Source: Streptomyces sp. SID12501 (GTDB lineage: Bacteria > Actinomycetota > Actinomycetes > Streptomycetales > Streptomycetaceae). Taken from it: a stretch of DNA of 64,000 nt. Below the pieces are notes generated by a model. That model was not told where the DNA came from. It saw only the letters and a list, made by a program, of their open reading frames with translations, and did no database searches. A program made the position numbers and the translations under genes. Shown here piece after piece: positions 1 to 9,544 of this stretch. The first letter of the stretch is position 1; each line of letters starts with the position of its first letter. The stretch spans positions 62,001 to 126,000 of the forward strand of contig NZ_JAAGLU010000001.1 of the NCBI RefSeq assembly GCF_010550245.1, written 5' to 3'.

Positions 1-1
1 C

Positions 2-1081
<1,080 letters not shown>

Positions 1082-1118
1082 CCGTTCCATGCCGTGGTCG
1101 GTGCGGGTCAGGTGCGGG

Positions 1119-1499
1119 TCATAACGTGCCGGACGTGGTCTCGGGCAGCTCCAGAGCCGCGTCCAGGGACGCCGCAGGCGGGAGCACCTTGGCCAGGCCG
1201 GTGACCTTGAGGACGCGCAGCGTGAGCGGGTGCGTGCAGACCAGGTGGAGGCTGCCGTCATGGGCGAGCACCCGGTGCCGGGCCCGGTACAGCAGGCGCA
1301 GCCCCGAGCAGTCGAAGAACTCGACATCCGTCAGGTCGATCACGACCCGGGCGTCCGGATGGCCGGTCGCCGCGTCCAGGTGCGGGATGATCTCGACGGC
1401 CGCGGCGATGTCGATCTCGCCGTGGAACTCCAGGACCGTGTGGCCGCGGTCCTGGTGGACACGCAGATACCGGGTGGGTGGTGGAGGATCCTGCTGCAC
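1119..1499 (-). CDS. STAS-domain anti-sigma factor antagonist with terminal TTA codon
   Basis: Predicted cytoplasmic anti-anti-sigma protein of the SpoIIAA/RsbV type. When dephosphorylated, such proteins sequester an anti-sigma kinase and free a sigma factor. The 126-residue protein is one STAS domain with the phosphoacceptor motif DCSGLRLL. I chose the GTG at 1499 because GGAGG lies about 10 bases upstream; a longer frame upstream has no comparable ribosome site and low-quality residues. The last sense codon is TTA (bases 1122-1124 on the plus strand read TAA), a rare codon in Streptomyces decoded by the bldA tRNA. A partner kinase is not adjacent. The window also holds three SpoIIE-type phosphatases and a second STAS protein that could belong to the same kind of network. 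Confidence 0.85.
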   Translation of the reverse strand: MQQDPPPPTRYLRVHQDRGHTVLEFHGEIDIAAAVEIIPHLDAATGHPDARVVIDLTDVEFFDCSGLRLLYRARHRVLAHDGSLHLVCTHPLTLRVLKVTGLAKVLPPAASLDAALELPETTSGTL

Positions 1500-1661
1500 G
1501 ACGACATCGCCTCCAACCGACTGTTGTGATGGCGGAACCAGCCGGTCACCGGGGGCCGGGGTGACGTCGTGCCGTGAGCGTAGACGTACTGCCGGGCCCA
1601 GATGAGCGCAACTGAGTGTCCCGCCCTGCAAGTTACCCTCGTTGGAGTGAATTTGAGCATG

Positions 1662-1684
1662 TTCGATTGACATATGTCTTCGAA
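1662..1684. promoter_or_regulatory. Imperfect dyad upstream of the STAS gene
   Basis: An AT-richer patch in the 5' region of the STAS gene contains the perfect 10-bp palindrome GACATATGTC (1669-1678) flanked by TTCGA and TCGAA arms, offset by one base. It could be an operator or part of a promoter. No regulator can be assigned from sequence. Confidence 0.3.
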
Positions 1685-1731
1685 ATTGAAGCGTGTCTCG
1701 CACACGTCTTTCCGTGAGCCGTGAGGCGGGG

Positions 1732-2160
1732 CTACGACAGGGCGTGCCAGGCCTTGGAGAGAGCCTGCCGGAGCTGGTCCGCCTGGTGCGACGTGAGGTC
1801 GCGGATCATCCGCTCCTCCAGCTCCCGTACGGGCTCGGTGAAGCGGTCGAGCAGTTCGCGGCCGGCGTCGGTCAGCAGGATCAGCAGCTCCCTGCGATTG
1901 CGCGGATTGCGCTCCCGGCGCACGAGTCCCCGGTTCTCCAGGGACCGGACGAGATCGGCGATGGACTGTGCGGTGACGAACGAGTCACGGGCCAGCTGGG
2001 CCGCGGAGAGGCCGTCGTGTCGCTCCAGGACGGTGAGCGAGGTGTACTGGAGCGCAGTGATCCCAGCCGGTCTGACCAGCTCGTCCAGATGGGAGCGCAC
2101 TACGAGCTCCACCTGCTTGACCATGTAGAGCAGTGAGGGGGGTGCCTTGGTGCTGACCAT
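1732..2160 (-). CDS. MarR-family transcriptional repressor
   Basis: A 142-residue winged-helix regulator of the MarR type: an N-terminal dimerisation helix, a central helix-turn-helix (GLSAAQLARDSFVTAQSIADLV), the wing with the DxR-like basic segment RRERNPRNRRE, and a C-terminal helical dimerisation segment. Such proteins usually sense phenolic or lipophilic ligands and repress a divergent target. Here it is divergent from an aldehyde dehydrogenase/alcohol dehydrogenase pair, and two inverted repeats sit in the shared 103-bp promoter region. I infer that it represses that pair and itself. The ATG at 2160 is the only good start. Confidence 0.93.
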   Translation of the reverse strand: MVSTKAPPSLLYMVKQVELVVRSHLDELVRPAGITALQYTSLTVLERHDGLSAAQLARDSFVTAQSIADLVRSLENRGLVRRERNPRNRRELLILLTDAGRELLDRFTEPVRELEERMIRDLTSHQADQLRQALSKAWHALS

Positions 2161-2179
2161 GGATTCAGATTAGAGCATT

Positions 2180-2194
2180 GACAGGAAACCTGTC
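2180..2194. promoter_or_regulatory. Inverted repeat, probable MarR operator 1
   Basis: GACAGGAAACCTGTC is a perfect dyad with 6-bp arms around AAA. It shares the ACAGGA/CCTGT half-site with the second dyad about 34 bp away, centre to centre (roughly three helical turns). It lies near the start of the MarR gene, which fits autorepression. Confidence 0.6.
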
Positions 2195-2212
2195 CGTAAT
2201 CAGACTGCCAAC

Positions 2213-2229
2213 CAACAGGAATCCTGTTG
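2213..2229. promoter_or_regulatory. Inverted repeat, probable MarR operator 2
   Basis: CAACAGGAATCCTGTTG is a perfect dyad with 8-bp arms around one A, located 35 bp before the aldehyde dehydrogenase start. It is the better of the two related sites and is placed to block the divergent dehydrogenase promoter. Confidence 0.65.
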
Positions 2230-2263
2230 ATTGAAATCTTGGCAATGAGGCTGAGGAGTGGTG

Positions 2264-3718
2264 ATGACCACCTTCGAGATCGAACCCGGGCGACTGTTCG
2301 TCGGAGGACAGTGGCGTGAGGCGGCCGACGGAGCACGTACCGAGGTGGTCGACCCGTCCAGGGGTACGGTCGTCACGACCGTCGCGGAGGCGTCGGCGGC
2401 CGACGTGGACGCGGCCGTGCGTGCCGCGCGGGAGGCCTTCGACAACGGCCCGTGGGCCGCGACGACCGGACGCGAGCGCGGCCGGATCCTGAACCGGGTC
2501 GCCCAGCTGATCCGGGAGAACGCGGACGAGATCGCCCAGCTGGAGAGCCTCGACGTGGGCAAGCCGATCAGCCTGTGCCACGCCGTCGACGTCACGAACG
2601 CGGCCAACGACTACGAGTACTTCGCCGCCCTCGCCTTCTCCCTCGACGGCGCGACCCGCGAGACGGTCCACAACGCCCTCGCGTACACCAAGCGCGAGGC
2701 CATCGGCGTCGTCGCCGCGATCACACCCTTCAACTTCCCGCTGATCCTTGCCGGTTCGAAGCTGGGCCCGGCGCTGGCCGCGGGCAACACGGTGGTGCAC
2801 AAGCCCGCCGACGAGACCCCGCTCAGCGCCCTCTACATGGCCAGGCTGTTCCAGGAGGCGGGTGTCCCGGACGGCGTCGTCAACGTCGTCACCGGCACCG
2901 GCCCGGTGGCAGGCGAGGCGCTGCTGCGGCACAACGGCGTCGACAAGATCGCCTTCACCGGCTCCACGGCGATCGGCCGCCATGTGGCGAGCGCCGCGGG
3001 CGAGGCGCTCAAGCCGGTCACCATGGAGCTGGGCGGCAACGCGGCGCACATCGTCTTCGACGACGCCGACGTGGAGAAGGCGGTCGGCGCGGTCATCAAG
3101 GGCTTCGTCTTCAACACCGGCCAGTTCTGCATGGGCGGCCCGCGACTGCTGGTCGCGCGCGCCGTGTACGAGACCCTGATCGGCATCCTCGCCGACGCGG
3201 TGCCCGGGGTGCCGGTCGGCGACCCCCGGCAGCCCGAGACCGTGGTCGGGCCGATGGCGGGGGAGAAGCACCTGCGCAAGGTCGAGGAGTACGTGGCGCT
3301 GGCCCGCAAGGAAGGTGCGCGGATCGTCTGCGGGGGCGAGCGGCTCGACCTGGACGGCGGCTACTACTACAAGCCGACGGTGATCGCCGACCTGGCCAAC
3401 GACTCCCGGGTCGTCCAGGAGGAGATCTTCGGCCCGGTCCTCACCGTCCAGCCCTTCGACTCCGAGGACGAGGCGGTCCAACTCGCCAACTCCACGCCGT
3501 ACGGCCTGGCTTCGGGTGTCCAGACCACCAACCTGGCCCGCGCCCACCGGGTCGCGGGCCGGCTCCAGGCGGGCATCGTCTGGATCAACGACTGGGCGAT
3601 GCTGGACCCCGCGATCCCCTTCGGCGGTGTGAAGGACTCCGGCTTCGGCCGCGAGTACGGCCCCGAAGCGCTCGCCGCGTACACCAAGGTCAAGTCCATC
3701 GTCGTCTCGCTCGACTGA
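2264..3718 (+). CDS. NAD(P)-dependent aldehyde dehydrogenase
   Basis: Oxidises an aldehyde to its carboxylic acid. The 484-residue protein has the normal length and order of the ALDH superfamily: the Rossmann cofactor domain with TPFNFPL and FTGSTAIG, the general-base glutamate in ELGGN (about E255), the catalytic cysteine in FNTGQFCMGG (about C289), and EEIFGPV near the C-terminus. I chose the ATG at 2264 because GAGGAG at 2253 is correctly spaced; GTG codons at 2258 and 2261 are too close. It is followed by a zinc alcohol dehydrogenase of the aryl-alcohol type, so the pair probably converts an alcohol through the aldehyde to an acid. Control by the divergent MarR protein is inferred. Substrate is unknown; aromatic is my guess. 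Confidence 0.93.
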   Translation: MTTFEIEPGRLFVGGQWREAADGARTEVVDPSRGTVVTTVAEASAADVDAAVRAAREAFDNGPWAATTGRERGRILNRVAQLIRENADEIAQLESLDVGKPISLCHAVDVTNAANDYEYFAALAFSLDGATRETVHNALAYTKREAIGVVAAITPFNFPLILAGSKLGPALAAGNTVVHKPADETPLSALYMARLFQEAGVPDGVVNVVTGTGPVAGEALLRHNGVDKIAFTGSTAIGRHVASAAGEALKPVTMELGGNAAHIVFDDADVEKAVGAVIKGFVFNTGQFCMGGPRLLVARAVYETLIGILADAVPGVPVGDPRQPETVVGPMAGEKHLRKVEEYVALARKEGARIVCGGERLDLDGGYYYKPTVIADLANDSRVVQEEIFGPVLTVQPFDSEDEAVQLANSTPYGLASGVQTTNLARAHRVAGRLQAGIVWINDWAMLDPAIPFGGVKDSGFGREYGPEALAAYTKVKSIVVSLD

Positions 3719-3770
3719 GGGCGCTCCGCGATCACCCAACTCGCCACACGCCACTCGCCAACTCGTCAGT

Positions 3771-3794
3771 CCGTATGCCCGTATGCCCGTATGC
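3771..3794. repeat. Three tandem copies of CCGTATGC between dehydrogenase genes
   Basis: Three perfect 8-bp units (CCGTATGC) are followed by a partial unit CCGTA that runs into the Shine-Dalgarno region of the alcohol dehydrogenase. Copy-number change would alter leader length but not the reading frame. Confidence 0.85.
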
Positions 3795-3811
3795 CCGTAA
3801 GGGAGTTCACG

Positions 3812-4921
3812 ATGTCCATCTCCACCCGCGCCGCTGTCGTCGAGTCCGGCGGTGCGCCCTTCACCCTCGCCGATGTCGAACTGGCCGAGCCCGCGCCCAC
3901 CGAGGCGCTCGTACGCCTGGTCGCGGCAGGCCTGTGCCACACGGACCTCGGTGTGGCGAGCGGCGGACTGCCCTTCCCCCTGCCCGGAGTTCTGGGGCAC
4001 GAGGGCGCCGGCGTCGTCGAGGCGGTCGGTTCGGCCGTCACCGGCATCGCGCCCGGCGACCACGTCGTCCTGTCCTTCACCTCCTGCGGCGGCTGCCGCA
4101 ACTGCCGTGACGGGCACCCCGCTTACTGTGTGGCCTGGCTGCCGCTGAACCTCCTCGGGGGCCGGCGGGCCGACGGCACCGCCACGATCAGCCGTGACGG
4201 CACGGAGCTGGGTGGCCACTTCTTCGGCCAGTCCTCTTTCGCCGAACGGGCGTTGGTCGATCAGCGCAGCCTGGTCAAGGTCGACCCGGACGTACCGCTG
4301 GAGTCCATCGCCCCGCTGGGCTGCGGTGTGCAGACGGGTGTCGGCGCCGTCTGGAACGTGCTGAAGCCGGGCATGGGCAGCACGGTCCTCGTCCTCGGCG
4401 CCGGAGCCGTGGGCCTTTCCGCGGTCATGGCCGCCGCGCTGACCCCGGCGACCAGGATCATCGCCGTGGACAGGGTCGGTGAACGTCTTTCACTGGCGCG
4501 GGAGTTGGGCGCCACCCACACGATCAACGCGGGCGAGGCCGACCTCGGCGAGGCCGTCGCGAAGATCACCGGTGGCCAGGGTGCCGACGGTGTCGTCGAG
4601 ACCACCGGCAACGTCGCCGTCCTGCGCCAGGGCGTCGACGCGCTCGCCCAGCGCGGCACGCTCGTCGTGGTAGGCGCCCCGCCCTTCGGCACCGAAGTCG
4701 CCCTGGACGTCAACGGGTTGCTCCCCGGCAAGCGTGTCGTGGGCCTCACCCTGGGCGACGCCGAGACGCAGACCTTCATCCCGGCCCTCGTGGAACTGGT
4801 GAAGGCCGGCCGGCTCCCGGTGGACCGCCTGATCAGCACCTACCCGTTCGCGGACATCGACCAGGCGGTACGGGACATGGGCGCGGGCAAGACGATCAAG
4901 CCGGTACTGACCTTCGGCTGA
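3812..4921 (+). CDS. Zinc-dependent alcohol dehydrogenase, aryl-alcohol type
   Basis: Medium-chain dehydrogenase/reductase that interconverts an alcohol and aldehyde with NAD(P). Over 369 residues it shows the catalytic zinc ligands (C42 in LCHTD, H63-E64 in GHEG, and the cysteine of PLGCG), the four structural-zinc cysteines (C92, C95, C98, C106) and the Rossmann motif GAGAVG. The overall pattern resembles benzyl-alcohol dehydrogenases. I chose the ATG at 3812 because GGGAG precedes it by about 6 bases; a GTG seven codons earlier falls inside the tandem repeat. It lies 93 bp after the aldehyde dehydrogenase on the same strand and likely works with it in one alcohol-to-acid pathway. Confidence 0.92.
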   Translation: MSISTRAAVVESGGAPFTLADVELAEPAPTEALVRLVAAGLCHTDLGVASGGLPFPLPGVLGHEGAGVVEAVGSAVTGIAPGDHVVLSFTSCGGCRNCRDGHPAYCVAWLPLNLLGGRRADGTATISRDGTELGGHFFGQSSFAERALVDQRSLVKVDPDVPLESIAPLGCGVQTGVGAVWNVLKPGMGSTVLVLGAGAVGLSAVMAAALTPATRIIAVDRVGERLSLARELGATHTINAGEADLGEAVAKITGGQGADGVVETTGNVAVLRQGVDALAQRGTLVVVGAPPFGTEVALDVNGLLPGKRVVGLTLGDAETQTFIPALVELVKAGRLPVDRLISTYPFADIDQAVRDMGAGKTIKPVLTFG

Positions 4922-4960
4922 CCGGCGGTGGCGTTTTCAGCCTGTCGGGTGTCTGAGGAC

Positions 4961-5048
4961 GAGGACGAGGCCCCTTCAGCGCCGTAGGGGGGTCTGGGGG
5001 CGAGCAGCCCCCAGATGCGGGATGGGACGGGTAGGGGTGGCGGTGGCG
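4961..5048 (+). repeat. Dispersed Streptomyces intergenic repeat, copy A
   Basis: A degenerate copy of an element that recurs at 31847-32004 and 37256-37314. Shared blocks are GACGAGGCCCCTTCAG, GGGGTCTGGGGGC with a small hairpin (CTGGGGGC/GCCCCCAG-like), and a terminal block around GGGACGGGTAGGGG. It lies between convergent genes and may act as a terminator. Confidence 0.65.
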
Positions 5049-5055
5049 AAAACCC

Positions 5056-5619
5056 CTACCGGCTCCGGTGCAGCGCCACCAGCAACTGCCACACCTGGTG
5101 GGCCATCTGGTCCGACGTCGCCTCGATCCGCCCGTGCAACCAGTCCGCCAGCACCCCGGCGAACGTGGCGGCCACCGCCGAGGCGACCAGAGGAGCGTCC
5201 GCCGCGCCCGCGAGTTCCCGCTCCGCGAGACTCCGCGCGCGCAGGTCCCGGTGCAGTACCTGCCCCAGCGGCCCCCCGCCGCCCGGGCTCAGCAGGGTCC
5301 GGTACAGCGCGGTGTGCGGTTCGAGGGCCGCGAAGAACTCCACCAGCGCGGCCGGGGCGATCACCGGGTCGGGCCGGCCACGCCAGGCGTGCAGGGCGTC
5401 CACGGCCTCCCGTACGACATCGGCGCAGGCGTCGACGGCCAGCGCCTCCAGGTCGGGGTAGTGGACGTAGAACGTGGCCCGGCCGACTCCCGCCCGGCGC
5501 ACCAGCGCGGCGACACCGATCTCCGCCAGCGGGTGTTCGGCGCACTCCGCGAGGAGGGCCTCGCGGAGTTTCGCCCGGGTGCGGGCGGCCCGAGGGTCCT
5601 CGGGCGCGCCGCGCGTCAC
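5056..5619 (-). CDS. TetR-family regulator, coupled to DUF1304 gene
   Basis: A 187-residue regulator with the TetR N-terminal helix-turn-helix (IGVAALVRRAGVGRATFYVHYPDLEAL) and a helical ligand-binding half. I chose the GTG at 5619 because it overlaps the stop of the upstream DUF1304 gene in a GTGA arrangement, which implies translational coupling. The pair is transcribed from a promoter region that carries a perfect 14-bp palindrome at 6041-6054, so autoregulation of the two-gene operon is the simplest reading. The inducer is unknown. Confidence 0.9.
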   Translation of the reverse strand: MTRGAPEDPRAARTRAKLREALLAECAEHPLAEIGVAALVRRAGVGRATFYVHYPDLEALAVDACADVVREAVDALHAWRGRPDPVIAPAALVEFFAALEPHTALYRTLLSPGGGGPLGQVLHRDLRARSLAERELAGAADAPLVASAVAATFAGVLADWLHGRIEATSDQMAHQVWQLLVALHRSR

Positions 5620-5978
5620 CGCGCGACGAGGACGGCGGCCAGGGCGATGGCGCCGGGCAGCGCCTGGGCGAACAGGATGCGCCGGTTCGCGGTCACGGCC
5701 CCGTAGACGCCCGCCACGATCACACAGGCGAGGAAGAAGACCTGCGCCCGGAACCCGGTCGGATCGGCCGCGATCAGCCCCCAGACCAGGCCCGCCGCGA
5801 GAAACCCGTTGTAGAGCCCCTGGTTGGCGGCCATCTTGGCCGTCGCGCCGGCCATCTCCGCGTCGAACCCGTGGAACTTGCGCCCCTGCGGTCGCTGCCA
5901 CAGGAACATCTCCATCACCAGGATGTACAGATGCAGCGCGGCCACCAGGCCGACCAGCACGTTCGCGACCGTCTCCAT
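5616..5978 (-). CDS. DUF1304 small integral membrane protein
   Basis: A 120-residue protein with four hydrophobic segments (TVANVLVGLVAALHLYILVMEMF, a glycine/alanine-rich span, VFFLACVIVAGVYGAV, and LPGAIALAAVLVA), typical of the DUF1304 family of unknown function. I chose the ATG at 5978 with AGGAG about 10 bases upstream; the TTG three codons earlier overlaps that site. Its stop overlaps the TetR start. Because the regulator follows it in one operon, it may be an exporter-like or stress protein induced when the TetR ligand is present; that is inference only. Confidence 0.88.
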   Translation of the reverse strand: METVANVLVGLVAALHLYILVMEMFLWQRPQGRKFHGFDAEMAGATAKMAANQGLYNGFLAAGLVWGLIAADPTGFRAQVFFLACVIVAGVYGAVTANRRILFAQALPGAIALAAVLVAR

Positions 5979-6040
5979 GCTCGGCAATCTCCTACGTCAG
6001 GCTTGTGAAAGCATCTTCTTGGACAGGTGACCAGCATATA

Positions 6041-6054
6041 TGGACAGCTGTCCA
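6041..6054. promoter_or_regulatory. Perfect palindrome TGGACAGCTGTCCA, probable TetR operator
   Basis: A 14-bp perfect palindrome about 65 bp upstream of DUF1304-TetR. A related half, GGACAGGTGACC, lies 20 bp closer to the gene. The spacing and symmetry suit a TetR dimer. The amidohydrolase on the same strand ends upstream of it, so the site most likely serves only the small operon. Confidence 0.65.
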
Positions 6055-6134
6055 ACAAGTTGGCCGGCGCGATACGTTTCCATGAGCGGAACGGCTTCGC
6101 GCCCCAGGCGGTGACGCTTCGCCTGGGCCTGTGG

Positions 6135-7766
6135 TCAGGCGGCGCCCTCCGCCGCGTACACCCTCTCGCCCCCCACATAGGTGAGCGCCACCTTCGTCTC
6201 CCCGATCGTCTCCGGCGGGCCGGTGTACGGATCGCGGTCCAGGATCGTCAGGTCGGCCAGCGCCCCCGCGCGCACGCTGCCCGTGTCGTCCAGGTGGTTG
6301 GCGTACGCCGAACCCGCGGTGTAGGCCGTGAGCGCGTCCGTCAGGCCGATGCGTTCGGCGGGGAGGAACACCGGGGAGGACGGGGAACCCGGTGCCGTGC
6401 GGTTGACCGCGACGTGGATCGCCTGGAGCGGGTCGGGGCTGCTGACCGGCCAGTCGCTGCCCGCCGCCAGGATGGCCCCGGAGCGCAGCAGCGCGCCGAA
6501 CGGGTACTGCCACGCGGCCCGTTCGGGGCCGAGGAAGGGGATCGTCAGGTCATCCATCTGGGGTTCGTGCATGGCCCACAGCGCCTGGATGTTCGCGACC
6601 GCGCCGAGCCGGGCGAAGCGCGGTACGTCGTCCGGGTGTACCACCTGGAGATGGGCCAGATGGGGCCGGGTGTCGCTCGGCCCGTTCGCCGCGCGCGCCG
6701 CCTCCACGGCGTCCAGGGCGTCGCGTACCGCCCGGTCGCCCAGCGCGTGGAAGTGGCACTGGAAGCCGAGCGCGTCCAACTGCGTGACGTACTTGGGCAG
6801 TTCGGCCGCGTCCAGGAAGCTCGTGCCCCGGTTGGCCGTGGCGCAGCCGCACTTGTCGAGGTACGGGTCGAGCAGCGCGGCCGTGCCCGTCTCGGCGACT
6901 CCGTCCAACATCAGCTTCACGCTGCCCGCCCGGAACCTGTCATGGCTCAACGCGGCCCGCCGCTCGACGAGTTCGGGGATCTGTTCGGCCCCACGCTCCC
7001 GGTCCCACCACAGCGCGCCGACGACCCGTGCGGTCAGTGAACCGTCCCGGGCGGCGGCCAGGTAGGTCTCGGCGGGGTCCTCCATACCGAGGAACGAGCC
7101 GACCAGCGCGTCCTGCCAGGCCGTGACGCCCAGCGAGTGCAACTGGCGCTGCGCGGACAGCAGGGCCGCCAGCCGCTCCGTGGCCGTTACCGGCGGGGTC
7201 AGCCGGCCCACGTACTCCATGGCTCCTTCCTGGAGCATCCCGGTCGGCTCGCCGGAGGAGTCCCGCTCGAAGCGGCCGTCCGCCGGGTCCGGGGTGTCCC
7301 GGGTGACGCCCGCGAGTTCGAGGGCGCGGCTGTTGGCCCAGGCCCCGTGATGGTCCCGGTTGGGCAGGTACACCGGCCGGTCCGGGACCACAGCGTCCAG
7401 CAACTCCCGGGTGGGCGTGCCCCCTTCGAAGGCCTCCATGGACCAGCCGCCGCCCGTGATCCACTCCCGCTCGGGGTGCGCGAGGGCGTACGCGCGGACT
7501 ACGGCCACCGTGTCCTCGGCGGTCTTCGTGCCGGTCAGATCGCACTGGGTCAGTTCGAGGCCGGCCGGCAGCGGATGGACGTGGGCGTCCTGGAAGCCGG
7601 GCAGGAGCAGTCGCCCGGCGAGATCGACGACCTCGGTGCCCGGTCCGATCAGATCGTGCACCTCGGCCCGGCCCACGGCGGCGATCCGGCCGCCGGTGAC
7701 CGCGACGGCCGTGGGATTCCCGGGGGCGAAGACGGGGCCGCCGGTGAAGAGGAGATCAGCGTGCAT
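6135..7766 (-). CDS. Amidohydrolase family 3 protein (YtcJ-like metal-dependent hydrolase)
   Basis: A 543-residue metal-dependent hydrolase. The N-terminal small beta domain holds LPGFQDAHVHP (first metal-binding HxH). A TIM-barrel core follows with conserved HFHALGD, HLQVVHP and GSDWPVSSPDP, the last carrying the conserved aspartate. The C-terminus returns to the small domain (DLTILDRDPY). Amidohydrolase 3 proteins of this kind cleave amide or formyl bonds; the substrate cannot be read. It lies 102 bp downstream of a disabled amino-acid permease on the same strand, so the pair may once have imported and hydrolysed an amino-acid-like amide. The TetR regulator at 9545 is divergent to the pair. 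Confidence 0.9.
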   Translation of the reverse strand: MHADLLFTGGPVFAPGNPTAVAVTGGRIAAVGRAEVHDLIGPGTEVVDLAGRLLLPGFQDAHVHPLPAGLELTQCDLTGTKTAEDTVAVVRAYALAHPEREWITGGGWSMEAFEGGTPTRELLDAVVPDRPVYLPNRDHHGAWANSRALELAGVTRDTPDPADGRFERDSSGEPTGMLQEGAMEYVGRLTPPVTATERLAALLSAQRQLHSLGVTAWQDALVGSFLGMEDPAETYLAAARDGSLTARVVGALWWDRERGAEQIPELVERRAALSHDRFRAGSVKLMLDGVAETGTAALLDPYLDKCGCATANRGTSFLDAAELPKYVTQLDALGFQCHFHALGDRAVRDALDAVEAARAANGPSDTRPHLAHLQVVHPDDVPRFARLGAVANIQALWAMHEPQMDDLTIPFLGPERAAWQYPFGALLRSGAILAAGSDWPVSSPDPLQAIHVAVNRTAPGSPSSPVFLPAERIGLTDALTAYTAGSAYANHLDDTGSVRAGALADLTILDRDPYTGPPETIGETKVALTYVGGERVYAAEGAA

Positions 7767-7790
7767 GTTCCGTTTCCTTGATGGTGTGGG

Positions 7791-7845
7791 GCGCCCCGAC
7801 AGGGGCGCGGGGAACTGCGCGACCAGCCCCCACCGGCCCGCAGGT
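7791..7845. repeat. Dispersed Streptomyces intergenic repeat, second family, copy 1
   Basis: The 28-bp core at 7801-7828 (GGGGCGCG..GAACTGCGCGACC in part) matches the block at 62640-62667 with one difference. It sits in the gap between the broken permease and the amidohydrolase, preceded by GGGGCGCCCC, and could form a local hairpin. Confidence 0.75.
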
Positions 7846-7868
7846 AATGAACTGCGTATCCCCGGAGC

Positions 7869-9404
7869 TCAACGTGTCGATGTCTCCTGCAAGGCGAGCA
7901 GCTGCGGCGCATCCGCGTCGGTGCCCCGGCCCGTGCGGAAGTACGGAGACCTGCGTCCCCACTTCGCCCAGGCTGCGGCCACGAAACCGGACGCGACCAT
8001 CAGCGACGGTACGAGGAGCAGGAACCAGCCGTTGTCCGGGCTGAGTTCGAGATGGTCGGCGGAGGTGTAGAAGGACCAGCCGAGATAGCCGCCGAGCCCC
8101 AGCAGCGTGGCGGCGCTCAGCGCGGGCAGCACCACCGCACGTACGCCCTCCCGCCAGTTCTCCCGCAGCAGACCCCGGAAGCGCACCGCGGCGGCGAGTG
8201 CCGTGAGCGCGTACGACAGGGCGACGACCATGCCGATCGCGTTGACCGCCGCCAGGATCATGTCGGCGAGGCGCGGAATGACCAGGGCGAGCCCGGCGAC
8301 GGCCGCCGCCAGCGCGCCGATCATCACCGTGCCGGCCGCCGGGGTGCCGTACCGGGGGCTGACCCGGGACCAGGCCGGGCCGAGCGTACGGTCGCGGCTC
8401 ATCGCGAACATCGCGCGGGCCGTCGGGATCACCCCGGCCTGCAGTGAGGCCACCGCCGAGAACATCAGCGCGACGAGCGGCAGCGCGGCCAGCGGCTGGT
8501 CGGCGAGCCGGTTGCCGAAGAACGCCGGCCCCTCGGCGCCATGGCCCGCCAACTCGCCCTCCGACAGTACCCGTTGGAAGGCGATCGAGCCGAGCAGGAA
8601 CAGCCCGAGCATCGTCACCAGGGTGGTGATCCCGGCCCGCGACGCCTGCCTCGGGTCCTTCACCTCCTCGTTCACACTGAACGCGGCCTCGAAGCCCCAG
8701 TAGCAGAACACCGACAGCAGCATGCCCTGCGCGAGCGCCGACGCCGAGGGGATCTGGAAGGGGTCGAACCAGCTCAGGCTGAAGGGGTGCGGTCCGGCGA
8801 CGATGCCGTAGCCGCAGAAGCCCAGCAGGACGACGTACTCGAAGATCAGCAGTCCGCCCTGGAGCCGGGCGGCCGTCCTGATGCCGGAGACCGCCGTCAG
8901 GGTGACGGCGACGAGGACCAGGATGCCGACGCCGGTCGTCTGCGCGGTCGATCCGGGGTCGAGGGTCAGCCCGGCCAACCGGTGCAGGCCCGCGTCGCCG
9001 GCCAGCTGGATGACCGCCGAGCCGGTGACCGCCGTGGTGTACGCCAGGAACACCACCGAGGCAACGATGTTCACTCAGCCGACCATGAAGCCGAGCCACG
9101 GGCTGAGCGAACGCCCCACCCACACATAGCCGTTGCCCGCGTTCGGCTCCACCCGGTTCAGCCGGGAGTAGGCGCCCGCGATGCCCAGGACCGGCAGGAA
9201 CGCCAGCAGCATGATGGCCGGCAGATGCAGCCCGACCACCCCGGCCGTGACCCCGAGACCGATACCGATGCTGGTGGTCGCCGCCGTGCTGGACGCGGCG
9301 ATGGCGACGCTGTCCAGCATGCCGAGGGACTTGCGCAGCGCGGGCTGCGTGGGCGACGCGGTCGGCGCGGGTGGGGCAGCTCCGTATGGCTGGGGATCGG
9401 TCAT
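7869..9404 (-). pseudogene. APC-family amino-acid permease disrupted by an in-frame TGA
   Basis: Both halves lie in one frame and together give a normal-length APC transporter of about 511 codons. The first half (ATG at 9404, 109 residues) ends with RSLSPWLGFMVG. A TGA at 9075-9077 (codon 110) interrupts it, and the frame continues at once with VNIVASVVFLAYTTAVTG through the remaining membrane spans. Tryptophan is the expected residue there, so a single TGG to TGA change explains the break. No frameshift or other stop is present. A restart at the GTG right after the stop would lack the first helices needed for substrate binding. A sequencing error is the main alternative. The gene is cotranscribed with the amidohydrolase and divergent from a TetR gene. 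Confidence 0.85.
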
Positions 9405-9544
9405 GGCGGTCTCCGCTCACACCTGGGGCCTCGGACGACCCCGGTGAACGCACATGAAACTGCCCGGGGCCTTAACAGGTCAACGGTGTTGTCATAAGGT
9501 GCCCGCACCGGTCAAGGCACCGGCCACCGCGCTGGAGGAATCCC

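Noticed and set aside
2165..4219. 684-residue open frame opposite the dehydrogenases
   Set aside because: Antisense shadow of two well-supported genes; composition is typical of such artefacts.
9074..9077. TGA in the permease read as a programmed stop or selenocysteine codon
   Set aside because: No stem-loop or recoding context seen, Trp is the expected residue there, and APC transporters are not known to use recoding. Mutation or sequencing error is simpler.
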